Shown piece after piece: positions 33,510 to 42,495 of a DNA stretch of 64,000 nt. Where the stretch lies: positions 868,001 through 932,000 of the forward strand of contig OZ220708.1 of the NCBI GenBank assembly GCA_965116595.1, in the 5' to 3' direction. Source of the stretch: G963663315 sp963668255. Its GTDB lineage: Bacteria > Pseudomonadota > Gammaproteobacteria > Arenicellales > Poriferihabitantaceae. Position 1 is the stretch's first letter. Each line of letters opens with the position of its first letter. A program made the translations under genes and the position numbers. Below the pieces are notes generated by a model, which was not told the DNA's origin, did not search any database, and saw only the letters and a program-made list of their open reading frames with translations.

Positions 33510-33543
33510 AAAAAGATCAAAATATTTTCCCTTATGATCTTTT
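33510..33543. terminator. Inverted repeat at the dgcN/DMT convergent junction
   Basis: AAAAGATCA (33511-33519) and TGATCTTTT (33535-33543) form a 9-bp stem with a 15-nt loop. On the plus strand the T-run is inside the stem's 3' arm, followed by CC, so terminator strength is uncertain, but the location after dgcN and across the end of the convergent DMT gene fits a bidirectional terminator. Confidence 0.4.
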
Positions 33544-34470
33544 CCGTATCCCAGTCTTTGGCACAAGTCGTTTGTCGAAAAGAGCGACAATCAATCCTCC
33601 GGCAACGATAAATGCACATCCGATAAATGAAATGACATCCGGCCAGTCTCCCCAAATCAGATAACCAACAATCAAGGCAAAGGGCAATGACGTGTATTCG
33701 AAAGGCGCGATGATGGAAGCCTGGCCAATCCGGTAAGCCTGTGACATAAGATAACCACCGCCAGCAATGATGCATCCGCATAGCGCCAGCAACTGCAAAT
33801 CGACCATACCCGGCATTCTCCAGGCTCGCAGCAAAAACCCGACAGTCGGATCGTCGCTTTCATCGAACCGCCCATTACCGAAAATCACTCCGATCACGGA
33901 GCTTACGAGAATGAAACTGACCTGAATATAAAATGTCATGGTACTGGCTCGATCCTGCAGGCCCAGTTTTCTGGTAACCATCTGCATCCCCGCATACATC
34001 AATGCCGCAAGGATGGGTAACAATGCGTTAATCCGAAATATGCCCGCACCCGGTCTCACCATGATCAATACCCCGATCAACCCGATCGTGATAGCAATCC
34101 AGGTGGTAAACCCGACCTTTTCTCCCAAAATTGGCTGGGCCAACAGACAGATAAACATTGGCGCAACAAAAAACAGTGCCACGGTCTCCGCGATCGGCAT
34201 CGTTGCCAGTCCCAGGAAAAAGAACATATTGGCAAAAACCAGGAACATTCCACGCAGGAGATGCATCCCGGGCCGTCGGGTTTTCAGTGAATCAATCCCG
34301 CCACCGAAGAAGACGAAAACAAGCACGACAAAAAGCGCAAAAACTGCACGAAACAGCATAATCTGGTGCAGTGCATAATGAGGACTAAGCCATTTAATGA
34401 TGGAATCGCTTAATGTCAGAAAGACAAGCGCACCTGTCAGACACAGGATTCCTTTAATATTGTCAGACAA
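33532..34470 (-). CDS. DMT superfamily transporter (EamA domains)
   Basis: The 312-residue membrane protein has about ten transmembrane segments and two EamA repeats, the second including the EYTSLPFALIVGYLIWGDWPD motif of the drug/metabolite transporter family. Members export amino acids, nucleosides or other metabolites; substrate cannot be read. The start appears to be TTG at 34470, 1 bp after the malate synthase stop and with AAGG 8 bp upstream, so it is probably translated by coupling. It is the last gene of the dioxygenase-malate synthase run. Confidence 0.88.
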   Translation of the reverse strand: MSDNIKGILCLTGALVFLTLSDSIIKWLSPHYALHQIMLFRAVFALFVVLVFVFFGGGIDSLKTRRPGMHLLRGMFLVFANMFFFLGLATMPIAETVALFFVAPMFICLLAQPILGEKVGFTTWIAITIGLIGVLIMVRPGAGIFRINALLPILAALMYAGMQMVTRKLGLQDRASTMTFYIQVSFILVSSVIGVIFGNGRFDESDDPTVGFLLRAWRMPGMVDLQLLALCGCIIAGGGYLMSQAYRIGQASIIAPFEYTSLPFALIVGYLIWGDWPDVISFIGCAFIVAGGLIVALFDKRLVPKTGIRKRS

Positions 34471-34471
34471 T

Positions 34472-36652
34472 TCAGCCTTGACTTGCGCTCAACGAGGATT
34501 TCAGTTGTCTGCGACGGGAATGAAGCACGAATTCAGTATAACCATTGGGCGTTTCCCTCCCTTTGAAAACAAGATCCAACGCCGCCTGAAACGCGATGCT
34601 ATTATCAAAATTTCCTGACATCGAAGAATAGACCGGATCATGTGAGTTTTGTCGATCCACCACCCCGGCCATTTTTTCGAATACCTTGCGCACTTGGCTT
34701 GAAGTGGTTATGCCGTAATACAGCCAGTTGGCGATATGCTGGCTGGAAATTCTCAATGTCGCCCGGTCCTCCATCAATGCAACATCGTTGATATCCGGAA
34801 CCTTGGAACAGCCTATCCCCTGATCAATCCAGCGTACAACATACCCCAATATGCTCTGGGCATTGTTCTCCAGTTCCTTGATTATTTCGCTGTGATTGAC
34901 TGTTCGATTTTTCAGAATGGGGATGGTAAGGATATCTTCCAGGTTCGATCGTAAACAGGATTTCAAATGATCCTGGCGGATATTGACATTGACATAATGA
35001 TAATGCATCGCGTGCAAAGTGGCCGCTGTCGGCGATGGCACCCAAGCCGTATTCGCGCCTGCTCTTGGATGTGCAATTTTCTGCTCCATCATTGCCATCA
35101 TGTTGTCTGGTGCGGCCCACATTCCCTTGCCAATCTGACCATGACCAGGCATACCACACTCAAGCCCGATATCAACATTCCAGTCTTCATAAGCCAACAG
35201 CCAGGCTGACAATTTCATGTCGTTCTTCGGAATGACTGCCCCGGCCTCCATACAGGTATGAATTTCATCGCCGGTTCGATCAAGAAAGCCGGTATTGATG
35301 AAAATGACCCGCTCCCTGGCTGCCCGGATACACTCCTTCAGATTAACCGTAGTACGACGTTCTTCGTCCATGATGCCTATCTTCAAGGTTTCTGATTCCA
35401 GGCCAAGCGCCTGTTCCACATGTTCGAACAACTCGACCGCTGCTGCAACTTCCTCGGGACCATGCATCTTTGGTTTGACGATATAGACGCTTCCCTTGCG
35501 GCTGTTTTTCAACTCGCCTGTTCCACCAAGATCGTGCATCGCACCGAGTGCCGTAACCATCGCATCAAGGAATGTCTCCGGGATTTCCTCTCCCCGATAA
35601 GTGACCGCATCGGTATACATGTGCGTCCCCACATTACGCACCAGCATCATGCTCCTACCGTGCAAACTAAAAGGTCTGCCATCCGGGGAAATGTACTCCA
35701 GATCGGGATTAAGTGACCTTTCCACCTGCTTGCCTTCTTTGCGGATTTTCGCTGTAAGGGTCCCTTTCATCAGGCCGGTCCAGTTACGATAAACCCGGAC
35801 TTTATCTTCGGCATCAACCGCAGCGACAGAATCCTCACAGTCAATAATTGTAGTCAATGCTGACTCAATCCTGACATCATATATATTCGCCAGATCCCCT
35901 CTGCCGATAAAATAGCCCTCGCCGATACAGACATCGATATACAGATCATTGTGTTTGAACAGTATGCTCTCAGGCGACTCAGGATCACCACGATAGCCTG
36001 CAAAGCATTCGCGCCAGCCCAAACCTGTTTCACTCCCGTCTCCCATCACGACAATGAGTCTCCCGGATTTAACCTTGTACTTGACCGCATAGCCATGGCT
36101 GCCCACCGCCAGAGGAACCGCGTCGTCGAGGAACTCCCGTGCATAACGAATCACCTGGGCGCCCCGTACCGGGTTGTATCTGGCGGTTTTTTTACAGCCT
36201 TCTACTTCAAGAATGATATCTGTTCCATACAGAGCATCATAAAGACTGTTCCATCTTGCGTTAGCTGCATTCAATGCATAACGTGCGTTGTCTACAGGCA
36301 CGACGAGCTGTGGCCCTGCAATTTCACTGATCTCTTCGTCCACATTTTCGGTGGAGACTTCAAATGGCTCGCCTTCCGGAACGAGATAGTCAATATCACG
36401 CAAAAAGGCTTCGTGCGCAGTCACATTCAGCGGGTCTTTGCTGTTTCTGTAATATTCATCAATCTGACGCTGTAGATCATCGCGCTTGTCGAGCAGCGCC
36501 TTGTTTTTCCCGCCGAGTTCTTCAACTATATTTGCGAGCCCACCCCAGAATCTTTCCGAATCCACTCCTGTTCCTGGCAGGATTTCATCTTCCACCAGAT
36601 TGTATAGTCCTTTATCTATGGTTAATTCCTGAAAATCGACTGATGTGCCCAT
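34472..36652 (-). CDS. glcB: Malate synthase G
   Basis: The enzyme condenses glyoxylate with acetyl-CoA to malate. The 726-residue single chain matches isoform G in length and sequence: VKPKMHGPEEVAAAVELF, VGTHMYTDAV, and FINTGFLDRTGDEIHTCMEAG near the active site. The start at 36652 (MGTSVDFQELTIDKGLYNLVEDEILPG) matches family N-termini; the frame stays open 39 bp upstream. It lies 22 bp after a PhyH-type dioxygenase gene and 1 bp before the DMT gene, so the glyoxylate may come from an oxygenase-linked pathway; no glycolate oxidase genes are adjacent. Confidence 0.97.
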   Translation of the reverse strand: MGTSVDFQELTIDKGLYNLVEDEILPGTGVDSERFWGGLANIVEELGGKNKALLDKRDDLQRQIDEYYRNSKDPLNVTAHEAFLRDIDYLVPEGEPFEVSTENVDEEISEIAGPQLVVPVDNARYALNAANARWNSLYDALYGTDIILEVEGCKKTARYNPVRGAQVIRYAREFLDDAVPLAVGSHGYAVKYKVKSGRLIVVMGDGSETGLGWRECFAGYRGDPESPESILFKHNDLYIDVCIGEGYFIGRGDLANIYDVRIESALTTIIDCEDSVAAVDAEDKVRVYRNWTGLMKGTLTAKIRKEGKQVERSLNPDLEYISPDGRPFSLHGRSMMLVRNVGTHMYTDAVTYRGEEIPETFLDAMVTALGAMHDLGGTGELKNSRKGSVYIVKPKMHGPEEVAAAVELFEHVEQALGLESETLKIGIMDEERRTTVNLKECIRAARERVIFINTGFLDRTGDEIHTCMEAGAVIPKNDMKLSAWLLAYEDWNVDIGLECGMPGHGQIGKGMWAAPDNMMAMMEQKIAHPRAGANTAWVPSPTAATLHAMHYHYVNVNIRQDHLKSCLRSNLEDILTIPILKNRTVNHSEIIKELENNAQSILGYVVRWIDQGIGCSKVPDINDVALMEDRATLRISSQHIANWLYYGITTSSQVRKVFEKMAGVVDRQNSHDPVYSSMSGNFDNSIAFQAALDLVFKGRETPNGYTEFVLHSRRRQLKSSLSASQG

Positions 36653-36674
36653 GATATAAATCCCTACTCCTCTC

Positions 36675-37487
36675 TCAACCCGTCCAGACAACCGGAAAGG
36701 CGGGATGCTCCATCGGTGCGCCAGCAGTCAACGTGACCTCTTCAAAAGGCGGAGATGTGGTCCATGGACGATCAGCATAGACAGCATCGTTGCCCAGCCA
36801 GCGGGTCGAAAATCCGCGCCGTCGTGTTTTCAGACCGATAGTGGACGGGGCGCCATGGATGGTTCTCATGTGAAAAACGATACAGTCACCGGGCTCAAGA
36901 TCCCATGACAGGATATTGTACTGGCTTCGATTACCATCAATATCGGGAATCGTTTCGAACCCGTCATATCCGCTCGCATAGTTTTCATGGTTGATGAATA
37001 GTCTTGGATAGTACATCACCCCGGAATTGTGGGATTGCGCAACAAACTCCGGGCAGGCTGTTTTTGGAACCGGGTCGAGTGGCAGCCAGATCGAACATAA
37101 CTGATTTCCCTCGACACCCCAATATGGCAAATCATGGTGCCACGGTGTCACCTCCCTGGTGTCTGGTTCCTTGACAAGTACATGCTCGTGATAGATGCGG
37201 ATGGAATCTGAACCAGTCAGTCGGGCTGCAATTTCCGCCGCTGGAGAACCCATCACAAATTCCCGGTATTCATCGATTTTCTGCCAGTTACAATAATCAT
37301 CGTAAAAGCCTCCAGGCTGACCGCGAGCGGTATATTGCGTACTGTTTGGTCCGGGGTTATCAAAATTTTTCTCCACTCCTCTAGCCAGTGACTCCAGCCA
37401 TTCGCGGGGGAACGCCTTACGCAGGCAAATTGCTCCATCGCGTTGGAATGTTTCAATCTGGCATTGTGAAATTTGTACGGGAGTCAT
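36675..37487 (-). CDS. Phytanoyl-CoA dioxygenase (PhyH) family protein
   Basis: The Fe(II)/2-oxoglutarate oxygenase has 270 residues from ATG 37487 (MTPVQISQCQIETFQRDG). The iron triad is H117 and D119 in TPWHHDLPYW plus distal H211 in TIHGAPS, followed by an Arg-rich 2-oxoglutarate-binding segment (TRRRGFSTRW). PhyH-family members hydroxylate varied small molecules, including ectoine and, in PhnY*-type enzymes, aminoethylphosphonate; the substrate here is unknown. It starts 10 bp after the preceding dioxygenase gene and runs into malate synthase, forming one likely operon. Confidence 0.9.
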   Translation of the reverse strand: MTPVQISQCQIETFQRDGAICLRKAFPREWLESLARGVEKNFDNPGPNSTQYTARGQPGGFYDDYCNWQKIDEYREFVMGSPAAEIAARLTGSDSIRIYHEHVLVKEPDTREVTPWHHDLPYWGVEGNQLCSIWLPLDPVPKTACPEFVAQSHNSGVMYYPRLFINHENYASGYDGFETIPDIDGNRSQYNILSWDLEPGDCIVFHMRTIHGAPSTIGLKTRRRGFSTRWLGNDAVYADRPWTTSPPFEEVTLTAGAPMEHPAFPVVWTG

Positions 37488-37497
37488 TTTATTCACT

Positions 37498-38340
37498 TCA
37501 GAAACTGGTTTCATGCAACCCACAGACCAGGGGATCTCCAGGATTGGCGCGCCCCCAGAACAGCTTGCGAACCGCCTCACTGTTTTGCATGTCGGGGGAT
37601 TCGGAATAACAGATCACCGGGACCAGTCTTGGCCGCTTTCCGCTGACTTGCGTGACGCGATGAAGTGTCTGCCGTCCACCGAAAATTAACAATGTACCTG
37701 GAGTAAATGGCAGTTTCACTACCTTCTGGCGGTCTCCATTGAGTACATTACTGACGATACCGGTTTCATTCTCCAGCCCTCTTATCAGAGGCACATACTC
37801 AAATTCCCCTCCGGATTCCGGCGCCTGAAGCATAAGCGTGACTGTATATTCGGATTCGTCAAAATGCCAGCCATGCATCCCCCCCTCGACAAAAACATTT
37901 ACTGAACAGGCTCCAAACGGATCCGCAAATCGATAAAACGGGTTTTTGTCCAGCACGTATCCAACAAAATTCTTCAGCGGATCCCATTGGTACAGACGTT
38001 TGAGCAACGAATCCTGCGGTATAAGATCATAGGCTATCGAACCGACAAAGGTTTGCTCCTGCCGATTGATTACGGAACTCCGGTCTGTCCCATCATGATT
38101 ATCAGTTAAATATACATTGTGGGTACTGTCACAGAAATAGGTATCATGAATATATCCCCCTGCTTCCCTGACAAGGTGATCCTGAGCATCCGGCAACACA
38201 AAATCCGGCAGTAAACAAAGACCGGTCTTCCGATATTGATCGCGGCATTGTCTGGCAAATTCAACCCCGGTCTCAGTATCCAACTGATCAACCGGATAAC
38301 GGTGCAAATCAACTACTGTAGAGAATTCAGGCTGGGGCAT
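37498..38340 (-). CDS. 2OG-Fe(II) oxygenase of the ArpA/HalD-BesD-like group
   Basis: The 280-residue protein has a YFCDSTHNVYLTDNHDGTD segment (68-86), typical of proteins grouped with BesD/HalD amino-acid halogenases. The iron site is HFD (H159, D161) with distal H227 and R236 or R238 for 2-oxoglutarate. In the characterised halogenases Gly replaces the carboxylate ligand to make room for chloride. Asp161 is intact here, so a hydroxylase is more likely. Substrate is unknown, perhaps a free amino acid by analogy. It heads the run with the PhyH dioxygenase, malate synthase and DMT exporter. Confidence 0.83.
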   Translation of the reverse strand: MPQPEFSTVVDLHRYPVDQLDTETGVEFARQCRDQYRKTGLCLLPDFVLPDAQDHLVREAGGYIHDTYFCDSTHNVYLTDNHDGTDRSSVINRQEQTFVGSIAYDLIPQDSLLKRLYQWDPLKNFVGYVLDKNPFYRFADPFGACSVNVFVEGGMHGWHFDESEYTVTLMLQAPESGGEFEYVPLIRGLENETGIVSNVLNGDRQKVVKLPFTPGTLLIFGGRQTLHRVTQVSGKRPRLVPVICYSESPDMQNSEAVRKLFWGRANPGDPLVCGLHETSF

Positions 38341-38595
38341 GGTTTTTTATGACAGGATTTGGTCAGGGAGTTGCGATAATGGCTGGTACTATTTTTTTAT
38401 GCCCTATTTTAATCTCAACAACAAAGTAGTGTGCAAATATTTTCGTTTCAATAGCGAAAATAAAGTTGTTGCTGCGATGACGGTTGGTTTCCCCCCACCG
38501 CATCAGTCTGCGCCTGCGGCTTGGCTTCTGCGATTCCCCCTGATAGCCGATCCTCAACTTGATCGGGGAGGGGAGTAATTATGACAGATCGTTCG
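38341..38595. other. Intergenic region with an inverted repeat upstream of the 2OG oxygenase operon
   Basis: I see no gene in this 255-bp stretch. It contains TATTTTCG (38438-38445) and CGAAAATA (38455-38462), a perfect 8-bp inverted repeat with 9-bp loop, flanked by CAACAA (38416-38421) and TTGTTG (38466-38471). It lies about 100 bp upstream of the oxygenase start, so it could be an operator or leader structure. A GC-rich imperfect stem (CCGATC 38547-38552 with GATCGG 38561-38566) near the sulfatase end may be a weak terminator for that gene. Confidence 0.4.
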
Positions 38596-40146
38596 TTACC
38601 ACTTGCAGAGCACCGGGTTGTCTACCGCGGGTTGCGGAGGAAAGCGGCTGGCGAGAACGGCGGACAATTCGGCTTGGATATCCTCCCAGCCCGCCTGGTT
38701 GAACCGATTAAAGTGTTCTCCGGGATCGTTGTCGAGATCGAACAACTCGCCCCAACGCGGACGATGTGGATAGATCGTAAATCGCCATTGATCGGTAGAG
38801 ACGGTCTGGTTATACAGTTCAGGCTTCGCCGTCGGGTGATATTCACCAAAATTGTACGTGCGGAGATGGTGGCAGGAATCTGAAAACAACGGCGCCAGAC
38901 TTTTACCATCGAATTGATTACTGTCGAATTGCACGCCGGAAATGTCCAGCAGCGTTGGCGCAAGATCAATATGGTTGGTCAGGGCGCGGGTGGTCTGCCC
39001 TGGCCGGATACCTGGCCCGCTCATAATGAACGATACCTCGGTCAACTGGCGATAGGGCGGCGGACCCTTATGCAGAAGGCCATGATCGCCGAGAAGCTCC
39101 CCATGGTCCGAAGTAAACACGATAAATGTATTGTCGGCCCGGCCACTGCCTCGAAGAGCGGCCAGGATAGCGCCGATACCGTCATCAATCATTTCTGTCA
39201 TGGCGTGAGTGTATGCAATTGCCTTGCGCATGGATTGATTGCTGATATCCCGGGTTGTAATCATCGAACCGGCTTCCATATCCTCGCGCGCAGCCCAGTA
39301 CAGTTCACGAAATCCCTGTCCTTGAGGATAAAGCTGATCATAATAAGGTGGCATTCTTGACAATTCATCTCCCTCAACCCGTGGCAAAGGCATATCATCC
39401 GGGTGATATCTGCCCGCATAAGGCTGCACCGGATCAAACGGGTGGTGAGGATCCGGGTAGGAAACAAACAGAAAAAACGGAGCATCCCCGGAACAGGATT
39501 GATTCAGGAATCGGACGGCGCAATCCGTAATCCAGGTATTGTAATGCAGTTCGGCAGGAATTTTGCTCACCCATATCTCATCCATGTCTGCGGGCGGCGG
39601 ATCATCGGCGCTTTCCGGCATCAACCATTTTGCCGCATCCGGATGGTTTTTATTCAACCAGTCGGCATAATGTCCTGCCAGGTGAGCGGTATCCGATTCA
39701 CCCAGCAGCAGGTCGATTGTCTGATAACCATAATACGGACCACGCCAGCCGACAGACTCCGGCTTTTCCCAGAACGCTCTTGAATCCGGCATGTTTCTGT
39801 CAGCAGGGGCGAGCAAGGGCTGCAGATGCTGCTTGCCGACGCTATGGGTCGTATAACCTGCATTCGCCAGGGAATCAGTCAGTAAAGGCACATCGCAGGG
39901 CAGGGCCATCCCGTTGACCGCCAGCCCGTGATGTCTCGGATACAACCCGGTAATCATGGTGGCCCTGCTCGGCGAGCAAATCTGCATCGGCGTTATATGC
40001 CGGTCAAACCGCATCCCTGCGGCGGCAATCGCATCGATATTCGGCGTATTCGCTATGGCATTGCCATAGCAGCTCAGGCTGTCAGAGCGCTGCTGGTCGG
40101 TACAGATAAAAATGAAATCAGGTAAAGTACGCACCTGCAGCGGCAA
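38596..40146 (-). CDS. Type I sulfatase (choline-sulfatase/arylsulfatase-like)
   Basis: The 516-residue alkaline-phosphatase-superfamily hydrolase has N-terminal metal ligands in ICTDQQRSD, the formylglycine motif CSPSR at about 57-61 (ICSPSRATMITGLYPRHHG), and the distal VFTSDHGELLGDHGLLHKG. Cys-type, so it needs formylglycine-generating enzyme or anSME encoded elsewhere. No signal peptide is visible, so it is probably cytoplasmic, as choline sulfatases are, which suits a substrate delivered by an importer. The start is not ATG: TTG at 40146 or GTG at 40134. It lies downstream of the ABC importer and DUF3461 gene. Confidence 0.9.
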   Translation of the reverse strand: MPLQVRTLPDFIFICTDQQRSDSLSCYGNAIANTPNIDAIAAAGMRFDRHITPMQICSPSRATMITGLYPRHHGLAVNGMALPCDVPLLTDSLANAGYTTHSVGKQHLQPLLAPADRNMPDSRAFWEKPESVGWRGPYYGYQTIDLLLGESDTAHLAGHYADWLNKNHPDAAKWLMPESADDPPPADMDEIWVSKIPAELHYNTWITDCAVRFLNQSCSGDAPFFLFVSYPDPHHPFDPVQPYAGRYHPDDMPLPRVEGDELSRMPPYYDQLYPQGQGFRELYWAAREDMEAGSMITTRDISNQSMRKAIAYTHAMTEMIDDGIGAILAALRGSGRADNTFIVFTSDHGELLGDHGLLHKGPPPYRQLTEVSFIMSGPGIRPGQTTRALTNHIDLAPTLLDISGVQFDSNQFDGKSLAPLFSDSCHHLRTYNFGEYHPTAKPELYNQTVSTDQWRFTIYPHRPRWGELFDLDNDPGEHFNRFNQAGWEDIQAELSAVLASRFPPQPAVDNPVLCKW

Positions 40147-40155
40147 TCGGTATTG

Positions 40156-40539
40156 TCAGATCTTGTCGATCAGTGACTTTATATGACCGATATGAGCCGC
40201 AACGTCTTCTTCCAGAATTGCCACCTCTTCCAGAATCAGTTTGCGCAATTCTTCCACACTTTCATGAGCATCCATCAAATGTCCCAGTTCTGCAACCGCA
40301 TTGCGGAATTCCGCTGAACTCTCAAAAATAACTTCCGTTTTGCGGGTACCACTGTCAACCATGGTCGATTTCTTTAGCTGCGGAAACCGGTATTTCTTAC
40401 TCACCGGCAGAATTGACCCCTTCTTGCGATTGTAGGTTACACGCAGAATGTCTGTTTTATCAGTCATAAAAGTCGTAAACCGTTCAATTTGCTCCGGGTT
40501 ACGAATCCCCATGGCGTCAAGGGCGGGAAATTTGCTCAT
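40156..40539 (-). CDS. DUF3461 family protein
   Basis: The 127-residue protein from ATG 40539 (MSKFPALDAMGIRNPEQIERFT) matches DUF3461: GIRNPEQIERF, DILRVTYNRKKGSILPVSKKYRFPQL, and a helical C-terminus (about 75-127) likely to form a coiled coil. No biochemical function is established. It lies between the ABC ATPase and sulfatase genes with short gaps (23 and 9 bp). The family is common in gammaproteobacteria and not usually tied to transporters, so co-occurrence here may be incidental. Confidence 0.85.
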   Translation of the reverse strand: MSKFPALDAMGIRNPEQIERFTTFMTDKTDILRVTYNRKKGSILPVSKKYRFPQLKKSTMVDSGTRKTEVIFESSAEFRNAVAELGHLMDAHESVEELRKLILEEVAILEEDVAAHIGHIKSLIDKI

Positions 40540-40562
40540 GATGTTTTTCTCTTTATTTTCTA

Positions 40563-42491
40563 TCAAATGGTCTGCACTGGTGGTATGGCGGTGGGGGCGA
40601 CAGGTGCAGTCGGTTTGCCCTGACCCAGTTTCTCGAAGCCTTTCAGAATTTTCTGCGTCTCCGCCTCCTCGGCCTGGAGTCGCTCCACACTTAGATGGCA
40701 GGTAATCTGGTGACCGTCTTCCAGTTCAAGCACCGGAGGAGTTTGCCGGTCGCAGGTACCCTCGATTCCACACGGACAGCGATTATAAAACGGGCAACCC
40801 ACAGCGGTGATTTCAACCCCCTTGGCAATGCCCACCGCCATTTCGCGCTTCTTCATGGTATCTTCGAGCCAACCCAGTCTCATTTCCGGAACGGAACTGA
40901 TCAACAACCGGGTATAAGGATGAAAAGGAGGTGTCAGCACCTCATCGGTCGGACCCTGTTCAACCACCCTGCCAGCATAAAGCACGACAATTTCATCGGC
41001 GAACGAGGCGACAGTAGACAAATCATGACTGATAAATACGAATGAGACGCCAGTTTTGTCGCGCAGCGCCGTGAGCAACTTGATGACATTAGCGCCGACT
41101 ATCGAATCCAGCGCAGACGTGACTTCATCGCATAACATCACCTCGGGATTCGCTGCCAGTGAACGCGCCATATTGACCCGTTGTTTCTGGCCGCCTGACA
41201 ATTCCATCGGGTAACGACTGGCAAACTCCGCTGGTAATTCAACCATCTCCAGAATTTCCGTCACTTTGGCATGCCTCTCCTTACCCTTAAAACCATGATA
41301 AAACTCCAATGGCCGACCAATAATGTCACCAATCACCTGCTTCGGATTCAATGCGGTATCGGCCATCTGGAACACAAACTGGACCTTTTGCAATTCTTCC
41401 CGCTTGCGGTCAAGCAAAGCACCTTCAAGTTCTGTGCCTTCCAGTATTATTTCGCCTTTTGCCTGCGGCAACAATCCGGCCATGACCCGGGCCAGGGTTG
41501 ATTTGCCACAACCTGATTCACCGATAACGCCGACAACATGACCATTTTTAACTTCCACATTCACGTCCCTCAGGACCGGCACCTTGGGCTCACCGTCTAC
41601 GATTCCGCCATACCCCGCGGTCATGTCTTTTACTTCCATTGCCGCATGTTCGCGATCATGTTCACTTCCCACTTCGACGCCCATTCCTGCTGTAGGAGTC
41701 GGGCGTACCGCCGCCATCAGACGTTTGGTATAGGCATGCTGCGAGTTATTGATTATCTGGTCGGCTGAACCCTGCTCCATCACTTCGCCACTATACAGAA
41801 CCACGATATGATCGGCCACCTGGGCAACCACCGCGAGGTCGTGAGTGACATAAATTGCGGCGGAGTTTTCCTCCTGGATAACTTTCTTGAACGCTTTCAG
41901 GACTTCGATCTGGGTGGTCACATCGAGCGCAGTGGTCGGTTCGTCGAGGACCATCAGATCCGGTTTGCCGCACAGCGCCATGGCCGCCATCAGCCGCTGT
42001 AACTGGCCGCCGGAGACCTGATGGGGATACCTGAAGCCAATACGGTCCGCATCCGGCAACTCCAATGCATGGTACAACTCGACTGCGCGCCGGGTTGCAT
42101 CTTCCTGGTCAAATATGCCGTGAAGAACAGCGGACTCTGTAACCTGCTCACCGATGGTGATCGCAGGATTAAATGTGGCCGCTGCACTTTGTGCAAGGTA
42201 AGCGACATTGGCGCCGCGTATCTCGCGGGTGCGCAACGGCGCCATGGTCAGCACGTCTTCGCCATTTAACAGGACTTCACCGCCCGCAAAATGCAAGCCG
42301 GGCTTTGTGTAAGCCAGGGAAGCAAGTGATATCGTAGTTTTCCCTGAACCCGACTCGCCGATCAGGGCTACCACTTCACCTTTATGAATATCAAAATCAA
42401 CCCCTTTGACGATCGGTATTTCTACCCCGTCATCATTGGTTGCGCTGATCTTGAGGCCTTTGACTTCAAGCAGTTTTTCTCTTTGCTCCAT
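40563..42491 (-). CDS. Dipeptide/oligopeptide-type ABC transporter, fused double ATP-binding protein
   Basis: The 642-residue protein contains two complete ABC ATPase domains (DppD-like then DppF-like). Walker A motifs are GESGSGKTT and GESGCGKST; signatures are VSGGQLQR and LSGGQKQR. Oligopeptide-type Cys-rich tail CPFYNRCPCGIEGTC is near the C-terminus, where the family often carries a cluster-like motif. The start is ATG 42491 (MEQREKLLEVKGL). It lies 4 bp after the second permease gene. Fused DppDF proteins are common in alpha- and gammaproteobacterial importers for peptides, opines, or glycosides; substrate is unknown. Confidence 0.93.
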   Translation of the reverse strand: MEQREKLLEVKGLKISATNDDGVEIPIVKGVDFDIHKGEVVALIGESGSGKTTISLASLAYTKPGLHFAGGEVLLNGEDVLTMAPLRTREIRGANVAYLAQSAAATFNPAITIGEQVTESAVLHGIFDQEDATRRAVELYHALELPDADRIGFRYPHQVSGGQLQRLMAAMALCGKPDLMVLDEPTTALDVTTQIEVLKAFKKVIQEENSAAIYVTHDLAVVAQVADHIVVLYSGEVMEQGSADQIINNSQHAYTKRLMAAVRPTPTAGMGVEVGSEHDREHAAMEVKDMTAGYGGIVDGEPKVPVLRDVNVEVKNGHVVGVIGESGCGKSTLARVMAGLLPQAKGEIILEGTELEGALLDRKREELQKVQFVFQMADTALNPKQVIGDIIGRPLEFYHGFKGKERHAKVTEILEMVELPAEFASRYPMELSGGQKQRVNMARSLAANPEVMLCDEVTSALDSIVGANVIKLLTALRDKTGVSFVFISHDLSTVASFADEIVVLYAGRVVEQGPTDEVLTPPFHPYTRLLISSVPEMRLGWLEDTMKKREMAVGIAKGVEITAVGCPFYNRCPCGIEGTCDRQTPPVLELEDGHQITCHLSVERLQAEEAETQKILKGFEKLGQGKPTAPVAPTAIPPVQTI

Positions 42492-42495
42492 CGTT

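Noticed and set aside
36653..36691. Longer malate synthase G start
   Set aside because: The extension reaches into the preceding gene's end and the family N-terminus begins at 36652.
37498..38340. Radical halogenase
   Set aside because: The iron ligand Asp161 (HFD) is present; halogenases of this group have Gly there.
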